From positions 1-53,543 of the forward strand of contig JASLIW010000129.1 in assembly GCA_030152865.1 (NCBI GenBank): 53,543 nt of DNA, written 5' to 3'. Below the pieces are notes generated by a model. It did not search any database, was not told the origin of the DNA, and was given only the letters and a program-made list of their open reading frames with translations. Below, piece after piece: positions 1-8,180 of this stretch (the first letter of the stretch is position 1; each line of letters starts with the position of its first letter). The translations under genes were made by a program, and so were the position numbers. Source of the stretch: Bacteroides sp. GTDB lineage: Bacteria; Bacteroidota; Bacteroidia; Bacteroidales; Bacteroidaceae.

Positions 1-4
1 AATT

Positions 5-18
5 TTTTCAAAGATCGC
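5..18 (-). promoter_or_regulatory. boxA-like element of a putative rRNA operon leader
   Basis: Read on the minus strand this is GCGATCTTTGAAAA, which resembles the boxA-like antitermination element (GNTCTTTGA) found just ahead of 16S rRNA genes in Bacteroidota. It lies about 40 nt downstream of the last of three tandem promoters facing left. The 16S gene itself would be outside the window, so the rRNA assignment is an inference. Confidence 0.5.
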
Positions 19-56
19 TTATCTTCTATATTTGCTCTGTGTTTCAAAAGCGAGTG

Positions 57-88
57 CAAAGATAAGGGCTTCAATTGTAAACTCCAAA
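57..88 (-). promoter_or_regulatory. Promoter P3 of a leftward unit (putative rrn)
   Basis: On the minus strand a -7 box TATCTTTG (64-57) lies 20 bp downstream of a -33 element TTTG (88-85). Both match the Bacteroidota sigma-ABfr consensus. The upstream DNA has several A/T runs that could act as an UP-like region. It is the most downstream of three tandem promoters pointing out of the left edge. Confidence 0.7.
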
Positions 89-159
89 TGTTTTTGAAAA
101 ATATTTGAAATGTTTTTAAAGCGTTTCTCTTAAATTAGCACCTCTTAGATTCTAGTCTG

Positions 160-192
160 CAAAGATAAGTATTATTATCTCTACTTTCCAAA
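160..192 (-). promoter_or_regulatory. Promoter P2 of a leftward unit (putative rrn)
   Basis: On the minus strand a -7 box TATCTTTG (167-160) is preceded by TTTG (192-189) with a 21-bp spacer. It sits about 100 bp upstream of P3 and has the same orientation and the same -7 sequence. Confidence 0.65.
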
Positions 193-320
193 TCTTTTGT
201 GAGAAGTTTTTTGGTTTGCTGTTTGGATGTAATCCTTTACAGCTCCTACTTTCCTCCTCATGGAAACACGGATTCAATATGTCAGTTTGTCTAGGCTTTG
301 TTACTCTTACAAAGCGGGTG

Positions 321-351
321 CAAAAGTAAAGGATTTATCTATACGCTCCAA
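321..351 (-). promoter_or_regulatory. Promoter P1 of a leftward unit (putative rrn)
   Basis: On the minus strand a -7 box TACTTTTG (328-321) is preceded by TTG (351-349) with a 20-bp spacer. It is the most upstream of the tandem promoters. No open reading frame of note starts between it and the left edge, which fits a stable-RNA operon. Confidence 0.6.
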
Positions 352-360
352 GCTATTGAT

Positions 361-620
361 GCTTTTATTTATGAGTTTTAGTGCAGTTTTATTACACCTG
401 CCTTACTATCACACTTTTAGCTATAAATATTTTTTATAAGCTTTTTATAGATCCAGAATATTACTTGTTTTCTTCTCCTTATTATATAGGAAGTTTTGAG
501 GACTAAGCGCGTAGCTGGGCTGAATTTGCTCGGGTCCTGATCCAACATAGCTCTTTCAGGGACAGAGTATGCCTCGTGCAGGGAACAAATATTTTTTGGC
601 AGGGTGGAAATAATTAGATA
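361..620. other. Intergenic region, no gene seen
   Basis: About 260 bp lie between the tandem leftward promoters and the terminator of the O-acetylation genes. No credible coding frame is visible. The stretch at roughly 495-610 is less AT-rich than its surroundings and has a weak potential stem (AGGAC at 499-503 with GTCCT at 534-538), but I cannot assign it to any known RNA. Confidence 0.5.
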
Positions 621-655
621 AAAAGAGAGCTAAGATTTCATCTTAGCTCTCTTTT
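621..655 (-). terminator. Intrinsic terminator after the MBOAT gene
   Basis: A perfect 15-bp inverted repeat (621-635 with 641-655) closes a 5-nt loop. Read on the minus strand, the 3' arm ends in a T run. It lies 22 bp past the stop codon of the MBOAT gene. The stem is flanked by A and T runs on both sides, so it may work in both directions. Confidence 0.85.
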
Positions 656-677
656 TATACTGAGGAAAATCTATTTT

Positions 678-2186
678 CTAAAACTGAAAATAGATAAATG
701 GTTGTATATCGCTACTTTTTATTTGGATTACAATAAAAATTAAACCTACTAACAAAGCTGCTTTTACAATAAATGGGGCTATCGTTATGGAGTTTTTAAA
801 AGCATTTTCTGTTGATCGTGGCGTAAAGTGTAGGAGGTAGCCTATAATAATTAATAGAAAAACCTGCCAATAGGCCTCTATTAGCTGCAAGAAAACTTGA
901 GGTCTAAAGTCAGTAAAGATTTGACTTAACATATTTATGGAGTTTTCGATACTGCTGTTTCTAAAAAACACCCATGTTAAACACACAAAATGAAAGGTAA
1001 GTATGATTCCCCCAATTCGGAATATCCCTTTAGGCTCTTCCGACTTAGATTTACCTCGAATAGTCAGGATAAGCTTGTGAAACACTAGGGCTAAACCATG
1101 CATTCCACCCCAAATTATAAAGTTCAAAGATGCCCCATGCCATAACCCTCCTAACAGCATCGTTATTAACAGATTGAGCATCTGCCTGGGTTTTCCTTTT
1201 CTATTTCCTCCGAGAGAGATGTAAAGATAGTCTCTTAGCCAACTAGATAGGGATATATGCCAGCGCCTCCAAAACTCAGTTATGCTTGCTGACTTATAGG
1301 GTGAATCAAAGTTTACGGGAAACTTAAACCCCAACAATAGAGCTATACCTATAGCCATGTCACTGTAACCTGAGAAATCACAATATATCTGTAAAGCATA
1401 GCCGTAAACACCCAGGAGATTTTCAAGACCTGAATAGAGCATTGGGTTGTCAAAGATTCGCTCCACAAAGTTAACACTGATATAATCAGAGATAACTGCT
1501 TTTTTGAACAAACCGCATAAAATAAAAAATACGCCTACTCCAAACATCTTTTGAGAGACAAAGAGTGGCTTTCGTATTTGTGGAATAAAGTCGCGCGCAC
1601 GAACAATAGGTCCTGCTACTAGCTGAGGGAAAAAAGATACATAAAAAGCATAGTCAAGTAGGTTGCTTAAAGGTTTTAGCTTACCTCTATAAACATCAAT
1701 GGTATAGCTCAATGATTGAAAAGTAAAGAAGGAGATTCCTACGGGTAGGAATATGTCTAGAGGAGAAAACTCCATACCAAGCAATCGGCTAAACATTTCG
1801 CCAAAGAAGTTGGTGTATTTAAAGTAGGCCAATAAGCCTAGGTTGATGAACAAACTCAAACTTACAAAGCATTTTTTAATCACTTTAGACTTACTTCTGG
1901 CTGTTAGCTGAGCTATAAAAAAATCAGAACAAGTAACTATTGCCAAAAGAAAGAAATAGACTCCACTACTTTTATAGTAAAAGTAATACGAGAATAAAGT
2001 TACAAACAATAAGCGCCCCGTATTTAGGTTTTTGAGCAGGTAGTAGATCAAGATGAAAAACAAAAACAACCATAGGAATACACCACTACTGAAGATCATT
2101 GGAGCAGTAGGGTCGTAAGTCAATACTTGGAGTATTTTGTCTTTGTCTAGGGCTAAATCAAAGGGAAATATATTCATTATATGCAT
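678..2186 (-). CDS. MBOAT family O-acyltransferase (AlgI/PatA-like)
   Basis: This is a polytopic membrane protein of 502 residues in the MBOAT family. Family members such as AlgI and PatA move acetyl groups across the inner membrane for O-acetylation of polysaccharide or peptidoglycan. Visible marks are many hydrophobic helices, FWRRWHISLSSWLRDYLY around residues 305-322, the GLWHGAS motif with the presumed catalytic His350, and HGLALVFH at 363-370. The start at 2186 overlaps the upstream SGNH gene by 29 nt; a second ATG at 2177 is equally possible. The two genes upstream encode SGNH-fold proteins, the usual partners that complete acetyl transfer in the periplasm. The acceptor substrate cannot be read from sequence. 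Confidence 0.88.
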   Translation of the reverse strand: MHIMNIFPFDLALDKDKILQVLTYDPTAPMIFSSGVFLWLFLFFILIYYLLKNLNTGRLLFVTLFSYYFYYKSSGVYFFLLAIVTCSDFFIAQLTARSKSKVIKKCFVSLSLFINLGLLAYFKYTNFFGEMFSRLLGMEFSPLDIFLPVGISFFTFQSLSYTIDVYRGKLKPLSNLLDYAFYVSFFPQLVAGPIVRARDFIPQIRKPLFVSQKMFGVGVFFILCGLFKKAVISDYISVNFVERIFDNPMLYSGLENLLGVYGYALQIYCDFSGYSDMAIGIALLLGFKFPVNFDSPYKSASITEFWRRWHISLSSWLRDYLYISLGGNRKGKPRQMLNLLITMLLGGLWHGASLNFIIWGGMHGLALVFHKLILTIRGKSKSEEPKGIFRIGGIILTFHFVCLTWVFFRNSSIENSINMLSQIFTDFRPQVFLQLIEAYWQVFLLIIIGYLLHFTPRSTENAFKNSITIAPFIVKAALLVGLIFIVIQIKSSDIQPFIYFQF

Positions 2187-3090
2187 TTATTAGGGCTTCA
2201 CAAAAAATGTCTGCTTGGAGCTCATAGCCTTCTGGCAGGTAGTGTATATGATCAGGACGGAACATGGATGCTTTACTCCAGTTATCGCAGGCATATCTTC
2301 TACCACCCACTACTGAGTACAAATCCCAAAATGCCAGGTGGTTTTCTCTAGCATACTTTTTGATTAGCTGTGCTACTTGCTCTGTACGTGGATTTACCTT
2401 ATATGTGCGACGACTCCTTCGGCCTCGACCTTCGTACGACCCCGGAGGAGCTGTTAATAAAAGGGGCACATCAGGCAGGGCTGTTCGTATGCTACTTATC
2501 AACTCATCAAGTTGAGCATAGTGTATGCGTGCATTGTACCTTAGATTATGACTTTCATTTGTTCCGAAAGATAGAATAATTAAGTCAGCCTGACTTTCTT
2601 TGATTATTTGCAGGTAGTTGGATCTCAGAAAAGTCTTCGCTGTAGCGCCATTAATCCCAAAATCTTGGTATGCTAGCTTGGGAAAAGCCTGAGCTAACTT
2701 ATCTCCAATTTTACGAGTAAAAAAATGTCCTTTGATGTGACTATCTCCTAGGTGTAAAACCCGTATACTATCAAGACAAATTCGAGCTTGAGCAAGTTTG
2801 AGTTTATCAAAGAAAGGGTATAAAACTAAATTATTATCTAAAATAGTGTTGTCTCCTATACCTTCAAATGACTCAGGAATTGCTGCTGCAAACTTTTCGA
2901 CACTCAATCCTAAGCTCACTTCATGCATAGGGTTTATCCTTTCAGAGGCAAACTGCAAGGAGGCCTGTAAGGGTATAACATCTTGTGCCTTACTCTGTTG
3001 TGCGAATAAAAGCATGCTTATAAGGACTGTTAGGTATAAGCATTTAGTACACAGCATAATCTGAGCTATTATCGTAGTTTTTTTTACCAT
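2158..3090 (-). CDS. Secreted SGNH/GDSL-family hydrolase or acetyltransferase
   Basis: The protein of 310 residues has a signal peptide ending near SKAQ at residue 36 and an SGNH fold. Block I is LHLGDSH (Ser117), the GTN block is at 176-178, and the catalytic pair is D280 and H283 in PDHIHYLPEG. SGNH proteins beside an MBOAT partner usually act as periplasmic O-acetyltransferases or esterases. The gene overlaps the upstream SGNH gene by 47 nt from this ATG; an alternative ATG at 3057 gives a tidier signal peptide and a 14-nt overlap. Overlaps on both sides point to translational coupling in one operon. Whether it adds or removes acetyl groups is not known. Confidence 0.8.
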   Translation of the reverse strand: MVKKTTIIAQIMLCTKCLYLTVLISMLLFAQQSKAQDVIPLQASLQFASERINPMHEVSLGLSVEKFAAAIPESFEGIGDNTILDNNLVLYPFFDKLKLAQARICLDSIRVLHLGDSHIKGHFFTRKIGDKLAQAFPKLAYQDFGINGATAKTFLRSNYLQIIKESQADLIILSFGTNESHNLRYNARIHYAQLDELISSIRTALPDVPLLLTAPPGSYEGRGRRSRRTYKVNPRTEQVAQLIKKYARENHLAFWDLYSVVGGRRYACDNWSKASMFRPDHIHYLPEGYELQADIFCEALINAYNEYISL

Positions 3091-4552
3091 CTAATATTGA
3101 GTCAAATAGTTTTTTAGCAAGAAAGCGTCCACCTCTAAAGTTGATGTGGGTATAATCATAGTTTGCTTTGGATGGTGAGTCATGTACAAGCTTATACATG
3201 CTCCGCTCTCCACCCATTGCTTCAAACATATTCCAAAAAGCTATTTTATTGTCTTTGGCTATCTGCCGTTGCATCTGTAGGAAGTATTTTATTTCAGGCA
3301 TAGTCTCATAGCTTCCTGTTCGTGTCTTATAGTCTCTATCTCCTACACTCAAGATAAGAAAACTTGTGTGTGGAAAACATTCTTTTAAGTACGCAATCAC
3401 TTTATTCATTTGGGCACGATAGTAATTGTAATCATAAACTCCTTTTGCTACTACATTGAGCCCATATTGTATGATAATTAAGTCATAAGGACGCAAGGCA
3501 TTAAACTCTCTAAGGTTCTTTTGAGGTATGGATATTAATGAATAACCAGAACTTCCTCGCAATGAATAGTTGTCCACTACTACTCCGGACTCTCCATCCA
3601 TAGCTGCTCCATAAAACAGCGCCGAGCTATTTGCTGGGGTACTCCACCTGATACGTCCAATCTTGCCTTTCACCTTAACGGCTTGCAACTCTGCACTGCC
3701 CTCTATTTGGAAACTTTTGTTTTGCTGACTATTTAATTTAGCACGAAGGCTAAGAGGACCTTTGGAATGAAAGTAAATTGTTGCTACCTCGCAAGTGTCT
3801 AGGTGAGTAGCATAGCGTTTCTGGCCTCTTAGCTCCACAAAGGCATTTGCACTAGTGGGGATGAAATAATGTCCAGATATTCCTTGATTGGCGTATTTAA
3901 AACCGTTTTTCTTAGTGACCGAGTGGCTTTCCCATCCCCCAAAGACATGTACTACAGATGGTCTAAAACCATTCGTTTCTGAGGTTATAGGAACAAAACC
4001 TACACCACAGCCACCAAATTCTGACTGTAAGTAGGAACGTAAATCTGCAGTAAAGATATCTCCTTCAATAAAAGAATCACCAAATACGGCAACTCTGGCA
4101 TAGGCACCTTCTTCTACTCGATTAAGGGCATCGTAGAAGAATGACATTCCTCCAGCTTCTCCTTTACTATAATCTGCAATAGATGTCAAGCCCTCTTCAT
4201 CAGTATCAAGTTCAACCCAACCATTGGGCTGGAAAACCTCCTGCTTAGTGCTAGATTCCTCAACTATTCTCGCCTCATTAATCACTTGATCACTCTCTTC
4301 TTGGCTTGCTTCAAGCTTTAGGGTGTCTTTTGGGATAGAAGGGGTACTGTCTTTCAATTCTTCTAAGCTATTGAGCTCTATCATTGGCAAGCTATCGAGT
4401 TCTACAGCTTGCTCATGTTTTACATCAGCTAAGATATCAACTGTTCGTAGAGTTTCCTCATCAATAGTAATAATAGGTAGCTTATTCATAAGCAACAGAG
4501 ACCCTATTACTACAATCGTCAAAAGAACAGTATGTCTTAAATAATTTTTCAT
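3044..4552 (-). CDS. Membrane-anchored SGNH-fold protein with acidic linker (AlgJ/AlgX-like role)
   Basis: The predicted protein is about 502 residues. An N-terminal hydrophobic segment (HTVLLTIVVIGSLLLM) probably anchors it, followed by about 90 residues rich in E, D and S, then an SGNH domain with VAVFGDSFIEG near residue 160, IIIQYGLN, and a C-terminal DYTHINFRGG that supplies the Asp/His pair. The frame also opens at GTG 4576, but a -7 promoter box covers 4576-4583, so transcription would start downstream of that codon; the ATG at 4552 is therefore preferred. It is the first gene of the O-acetylation set. I infer a periplasmic domain working with the MBOAT protein. Confidence 0.72.
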   Translation of the reverse strand: MKNYLRHTVLLTIVVIGSLLLMNKLPIITIDEETLRTVDILADVKHEQAVELDSLPMIELNSLEELKDSTPSIPKDTLKLEASQEESDQVINEARIVEESSTKQEVFQPNGWVELDTDEEGLTSIADYSKGEAGGMSFFYDALNRVEEGAYARVAVFGDSFIEGDIFTADLRSYLQSEFGGCGVGFVPITSETNGFRPSVVHVFGGWESHSVTKKNGFKYANQGISGHYFIPTSANAFVELRGQKRYATHLDTCEVATIYFHSKGPLSLRAKLNSQQNKSFQIEGSAELQAVKVKGKIGRIRWSTPANSSALFYGAAMDGESGVVVDNYSLRGSSGYSLISIPQKNLREFNALRPYDLIIIQYGLNVVAKGVYDYNYYRAQMNKVIAYLKECFPHTSFLILSVGDRDYKTRTGSYETMPEIKYFLQMQRQIAKDNKIAFWNMFEAMGGERSMYKLVHDSPSKANYDYTHINFRGGRFLAKKLFDSILDGKKNYDNSSDYAVY

Positions 4553-4575
4553 ATTGATATTTAGTGATTTGCGCA

Positions 4576-4583
4576 CAAAGATA
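4576..4583 (-). promoter_or_regulatory. -7 promoter box of the O-acetylation operon
   Basis: TATCTTTG on the minus strand matches the Bacteroidota -7 consensus and lies 24 bp before the ATG at 4552. A TTG occurs upstream with only a 15-bp spacer, so the -33 element is imperfect. Its position excludes the GTG at 4576 as the start codon. Confidence 0.6.
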
Positions 4584-4601
4584 AGAAAAAGCTATATACA
4601 A

Positions 4602-4641
4602 GACAGGAGAGATTACTCTATTTTTAGTAATCTCTCCTGTC
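4602..4641 (-). terminator. Hairpin terminator after the RND pump operon
   Basis: A perfect 16-bp inverted repeat (4602-4617 with 4626-4641) encloses an 8-nt loop. It lies 32 bp after the stop of the PII-like gene and just upstream of the O-acetylation promoter. The T tract after the stem on the minus strand is weak, so this could be a weak terminator or an RNA-stabilising hairpin. Confidence 0.7.
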
Positions 4642-4673
4642 ATTATAATTATAGCTTATCTGAGTGACAATTC

Positions 4674-4967
4674 TTAAATGGAGCTTTCGATATTCCACAC
4701 AAAGGCCCTTAATCCAAGCTGTTCACGGGATTCATCCATGCGCTTTAAAACCTCCAGTAAAGGTTTTACCTTTTGATCTTCTACTACTGCAACTATAGCA
4801 GAGCACATGGCAGGCCAAGCATGACTTCCGAAGTGTGGGTCGCCTGTCTTGGAACCTCTTCCTTGAACTCGATCCCAGAATGTAAACCCCCTACAACCTA
4901 AACGATCTAGGGCTGCAACTACACGCTCGTAATGAGCTTGGTCAAATGTTATTAAAACAGATTTCAT
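4674..4967 (-). CDS. Small PII-like (ferredoxin-fold) protein encoded at the end of the RND operon
   Basis: This 97-residue protein has the order expected of a PII/DUF3240-like fold: strand KSVLITFD, helix ERVVAALDRLG, strand RGFTFWDRVQGRG, a short T-loop region around SKTGDPHFGSHAWP, strand SAIVAVVED, helix VKPLLEVLKRM, and a last strand RAFVWNIE. The T-loop is much shorter than in GlnB, and no uridylylation Tyr or clear ATP-binding C-loop is visible. The gene follows the RND pump by 38 nt. PII-like proteins are known next to some metal RND pumps in other phyla. I infer a regulatory or sensing role on the pump; the ligand is unknown. Confidence 0.6.
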   Translation of the reverse strand: MKSVLITFDQAHYERVVAALDRLGCRGFTFWDRVQGRGSKTGDPHFGSHAWPAMCSAIVAVVEDQKVKPLLEVLKRMDESREQLGLRAFVWNIESSI

Positions 4968-5005
4968 ATTCTCTCTTTTTTATTCGTTTATTCTATCTCA
5001 TGAGT

Positions 5006-8000
5006 TTATTCAGTGGTCACACCTTCAAAAAACTCTCTCATTTCACTTTTTTTGTGAGATTGCTTGCGCTGGTGTTTGATTCCTGTTCCTGCAAATACAC
5101 AGTAAAGCGTAGGAATCAAGATCAATGTTAATACAGTAGAAATAGCTAAACCACCAATAACGGCAATAGCCATTGGACGCCACATTTCTGAACCTTGACC
5201 TGTACTAACTGCCATTGGCACCATACCTAAAATGGTTGTGGCTGTCGTCATTAACACCGGGCGAAGACGGCTCTTTCCTGCTGTGATAACGGAGTTGATC
5301 ACAGTCATTCCTCGTTCACGACAAAGAATGATATAGTCAATTAACACAATACCGTTCTTCACTACAATACCAATCAACATAATTGCTCCTAAGAAGCTCA
5401 TTACGCTTAAGGTATTTTGTGTTATAAACAGGGCCATCAACACTCCACTAAAGGCAAACGGCAAGGAGAACATAATGATAAATGGATAGGTCAAAGACTC
5501 AAATTGAGCTGCCATCACAATAAATACCAAAATAATGATCAATAAGGCAAGTACACTTAAATCTTGGAAAGATTCTTGCTGATCTTCAAAAGAACCGGCA
5601 ACCTGTATACTAATACCTTGCGGTATGTCCATTTGTTTAATAACTTCATTCCCACGCTTGACAACTTCGCCTAGAGCAGCGCCTGAAATAACTGCAGAGA
5701 CAGTAACGATACGCTCTCTATTCTTTCGCTCAATGGTGGGTGGAGCAAATTTTTCTACTACTTTACCCACGTCTTTAACACGTACTGGCTCACCTTGATT
5801 GTTATAAATAAGGATTTCTTCAATAGCAGAAAGACTGGTTCGGAACTCTGGTGCATACCTTACTTTGATGTCGTACTCCTCACCGTCTTCACGGTATTTG
5901 GATGCTGTTGATCCATTGATACGATTTCTTAGGTAATTACCTGCTGTTGACAGATTCAATCCATGCAAAGCTAACTTTTCACGGTCGAACTCTACTTGAT
6001 ATTCGGGCTGGTAATCCTCTCTACTGATGTTTACTTCGGATACACCTTTTACTTCAAGTAATCTATGCTTCATATCAGCAGCTACACTATCGGTAACAGC
6101 CATGCTATATCCATAAATCTCAAAATCTGCGGTTGCCTGTCCTGCGATACCTGTATTACTACCTCCTAAGATTACTTGTGTTTTGCTAAATTCAGGGTAT
6201 TCTTTGAGGTCTTCACGCATCATATCACAAACCTCTTCAAGTGTGCGAACACGCTCTCCTGGGTTTTTGAGACGAATGTTGAAGGATACAATGTGTGATC
6301 CATTCTTCTGCATAGATGCAAATGTATTATCAGAGTCAGCCTGACCTACAGTGTAGTTACATACAAGCATTTCTTCCTTATACTTTTCCATCCACTGCTC
6401 TGTTAATCGCTGAGTTACGGATTGAGCCACTTCTTTACGTGTACCGATCGGTAGCTCTAGCTCAACTGCTATACGAGCATTATCCTGTGCTGGGAAGAAT
6501 TCTGTACTAATTCCTTTTATACAGAAGAGACTTACAAAAAAGAAGGCTACACAAAGTAGAATAATAGCTGTACGATGTCTTACAGACCAATTCAACATAT
6601 TAGCATAAAACACATCTAATTTATCCAGTCCCTTTTCGATAGGGGTGTAAAGAAGCGTAAATAGTTTAGATGAAGAGGTTTGCTGTTTAAGTAGCAAAGA
6701 ACACATCATTGGTGTCAAAGCTAATGCGGCAATTGTTGACACAATCATAATCGCACACATCATCCATCCTAACTGCTTAAACATAACCCCTGTCATACCA
6801 CTAACCATCGTCAATGGGAAGAAAACTGCTAACATTGTTAGTGTAGATGCAATAACTGAAATAGCAACTTCGTTGGTTCCATGTACAGCGGCTTGCTTAG
6901 GCTCTGATCCTCTTTCTATATGGGTGGTCACGTTTTCCAACACCACAATGGCGTCATCCACAACCATACCTATCGCAATGGACAAGGAGGACAGCGATAT
7001 AATATTTAAAGTATTGCCCGATATGGCTAGGTAGATAAAGGAGGCTATCAGCGATAGCGGTATCGTCACACAAATGATAAGTGTTGCTCTCCACCTACCT
7101 AGGAATATAAATACAACGATCACAACAAAGAGTAGTGCATAAAACACTGTTTCTGCTAAACTGTTGATGGTGTTTAATATATTCTCAGAGGTATCGACAA
7201 TGATTCCTAACCTAACGTCTCCCGGGAGGTTATTCTGTAGTTCAGGCAACTTATCTAGTACTGCCTTAGATATATTCACAGAGTTGGCACCTGATTGTTT
7301 TTGAACGACAATCATACCTCCTTGAACACCGTTATTATAACTTTCTTGTGCTCGTTCCTGGGTTGTATCGACTATTCGCGCTACATCACTCAAGAAGATA
7401 TTAGCCCCATTATAGCTACCAACTACAATATGATTTAAGGCACTAGTGTCGTCAAATTCTCCTTCTACACGTAAAGAGTAAGTTTCATTACCGATATCAA
7501 AGTTACCTCCGGGTATATTTCTATTTTCGGCACCAATTGTATTACTTATTGACTCTACAGTTAGGTGATAGGCTTCTAGCTTTGCAGGGTCACAGTAAAC
7601 CTGGATTTCACGTTTGGGTGCTCCAATAATGGAAACTGTACCCACACCTGAGATACGGGCTAAAGGATTGACTACATTATCGTCTAGTATTTTGTATAAG
7701 GCTGCCTGACTTTCTTTCGCTTGTACAGATAAAATAACAATAGGAATCATATCTGTACTAAACTTGAAAATCGTTGGATTTTCTGCTTCATCTGGGAGGT
7801 AAGAGGTGATCAAGTCTAACTTATCACGGACATCATTGGTAAGTACATCTATATCTTCGCCAAATTCAAATTCAAGCGTAATGATAGACATGTTCTCCTG
7901 CGACTTAGAAGTGATGTGCTTCAAATTACTCACAGAGTTTAAGGTATTCTCTAGAGGTCGGGTCACGTTATTTTCAATATCCGAAGCACTAGCTCCTGGA

Positions 8001-8152
8001 TAAGAGGTCATTACCATTATGGTATTTGTATCTATATCTGGATACAAATCTATAGGTAGTTTTGACAAAGAAAAGAGACCAAATATCACCACTGCTAAGA
8101 ACATCAGTGATGTCATAATTGGTTTCTTTACTGCTCCTTCATATAAACTCAT
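5006..8152 (-). CDS. RND-family efflux transporter, inner-membrane pump subunit (AcrB/MexB-like)
   Basis: At 1048 residues this is full length for a hydrophobe/amphiphile RND pump, which exports drugs, bile salts or lipids in exchange for protons. The N-terminal helix is followed by YPDIDTNTIMV and a large porter loop. Helix 4 carries the proton-relay pair D399-D400 in GMVVDDAIVVLENV. A second membrane block near residue 930 carries the relay Lys in GIVVKNGIVLIDYI. The first and second halves show the usual internal repeat. It lies between the adaptor (28-nt gap) and the PII-like gene, so it is the pump of a tripartite system. Substrate range cannot be read from sequence. Confidence 0.95.
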   Translation of the reverse strand: MSLYEGAVKKPIMTSLMFLAVVIFGLFSLSKLPIDLYPDIDTNTIMVMTSYPGASASDIENNVTRPLENTLNSVSNLKHITSKSQENMSIITLEFEFGEDIDVLTNDVRDKLDLITSYLPDEAENPTIFKFSTDMIPIVILSVQAKESQAALYKILDDNVVNPLARISGVGTVSIIGAPKREIQVYCDPAKLEAYHLTVESISNTIGAENRNIPGGNFDIGNETYSLRVEGEFDDTSALNHIVVGSYNGANIFLSDVARIVDTTQERAQESYNNGVQGGMIVVQKQSGANSVNISKAVLDKLPELQNNLPGDVRLGIIVDTSENILNTINSLAETVFYALLFVVIVVFIFLGRWRATLIICVTIPLSLIASFIYLAISGNTLNIISLSSLSIAIGMVVDDAIVVLENVTTHIERGSEPKQAAVHGTNEVAISVIASTLTMLAVFFPLTMVSGMTGVMFKQLGWMMCAIMIVSTIAALALTPMMCSLLLKQQTSSSKLFTLLYTPIEKGLDKLDVFYANMLNWSVRHRTAIILLCVAFFFVSLFCIKGISTEFFPAQDNARIAVELELPIGTRKEVAQSVTQRLTEQWMEKYKEEMLVCNYTVGQADSDNTFASMQKNGSHIVSFNIRLKNPGERVRTLEEVCDMMREDLKEYPEFSKTQVILGGSNTGIAGQATADFEIYGYSMAVTDSVAADMKHRLLEVKGVSEVNISREDYQPEYQVEFDREKLALHGLNLSTAGNYLRNRINGSTASKYREDGEEYDIKVRYAPEFRTSLSAIEEILIYNNQGEPVRVKDVGKVVEKFAPPTIERKNRERIVTVSAVISGAALGEVVKRGNEVIKQMDIPQGISIQVAGSFEDQQESFQDLSVLALLIIILVFIVMAAQFESLTYPFIIMFSLPFAFSGVLMALFITQNTLSVMSFLGAIMLIGIVVKNGIVLIDYIILCRERGMTVINSVITAGKSRLRPVLMTTATTILGMVPMAVSTGQGSEMWRPMAIAVIGGLAISTVLTLILIPTLYCVFAGTGIKHQRKQSHKKSEMREFFEGVTTE

Positions 8153-8180
8153 AGCTTAATATTTAATCTTAATCACTTTA

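Noticed and set aside
2264..3064. Several plus-strand open frames of 69-88 codons across the SGNH gene
   Set aside because: They lie opposite a well-supported SGNH gene, have no family motif and no promoter or ribosome binding site; they are shadows.
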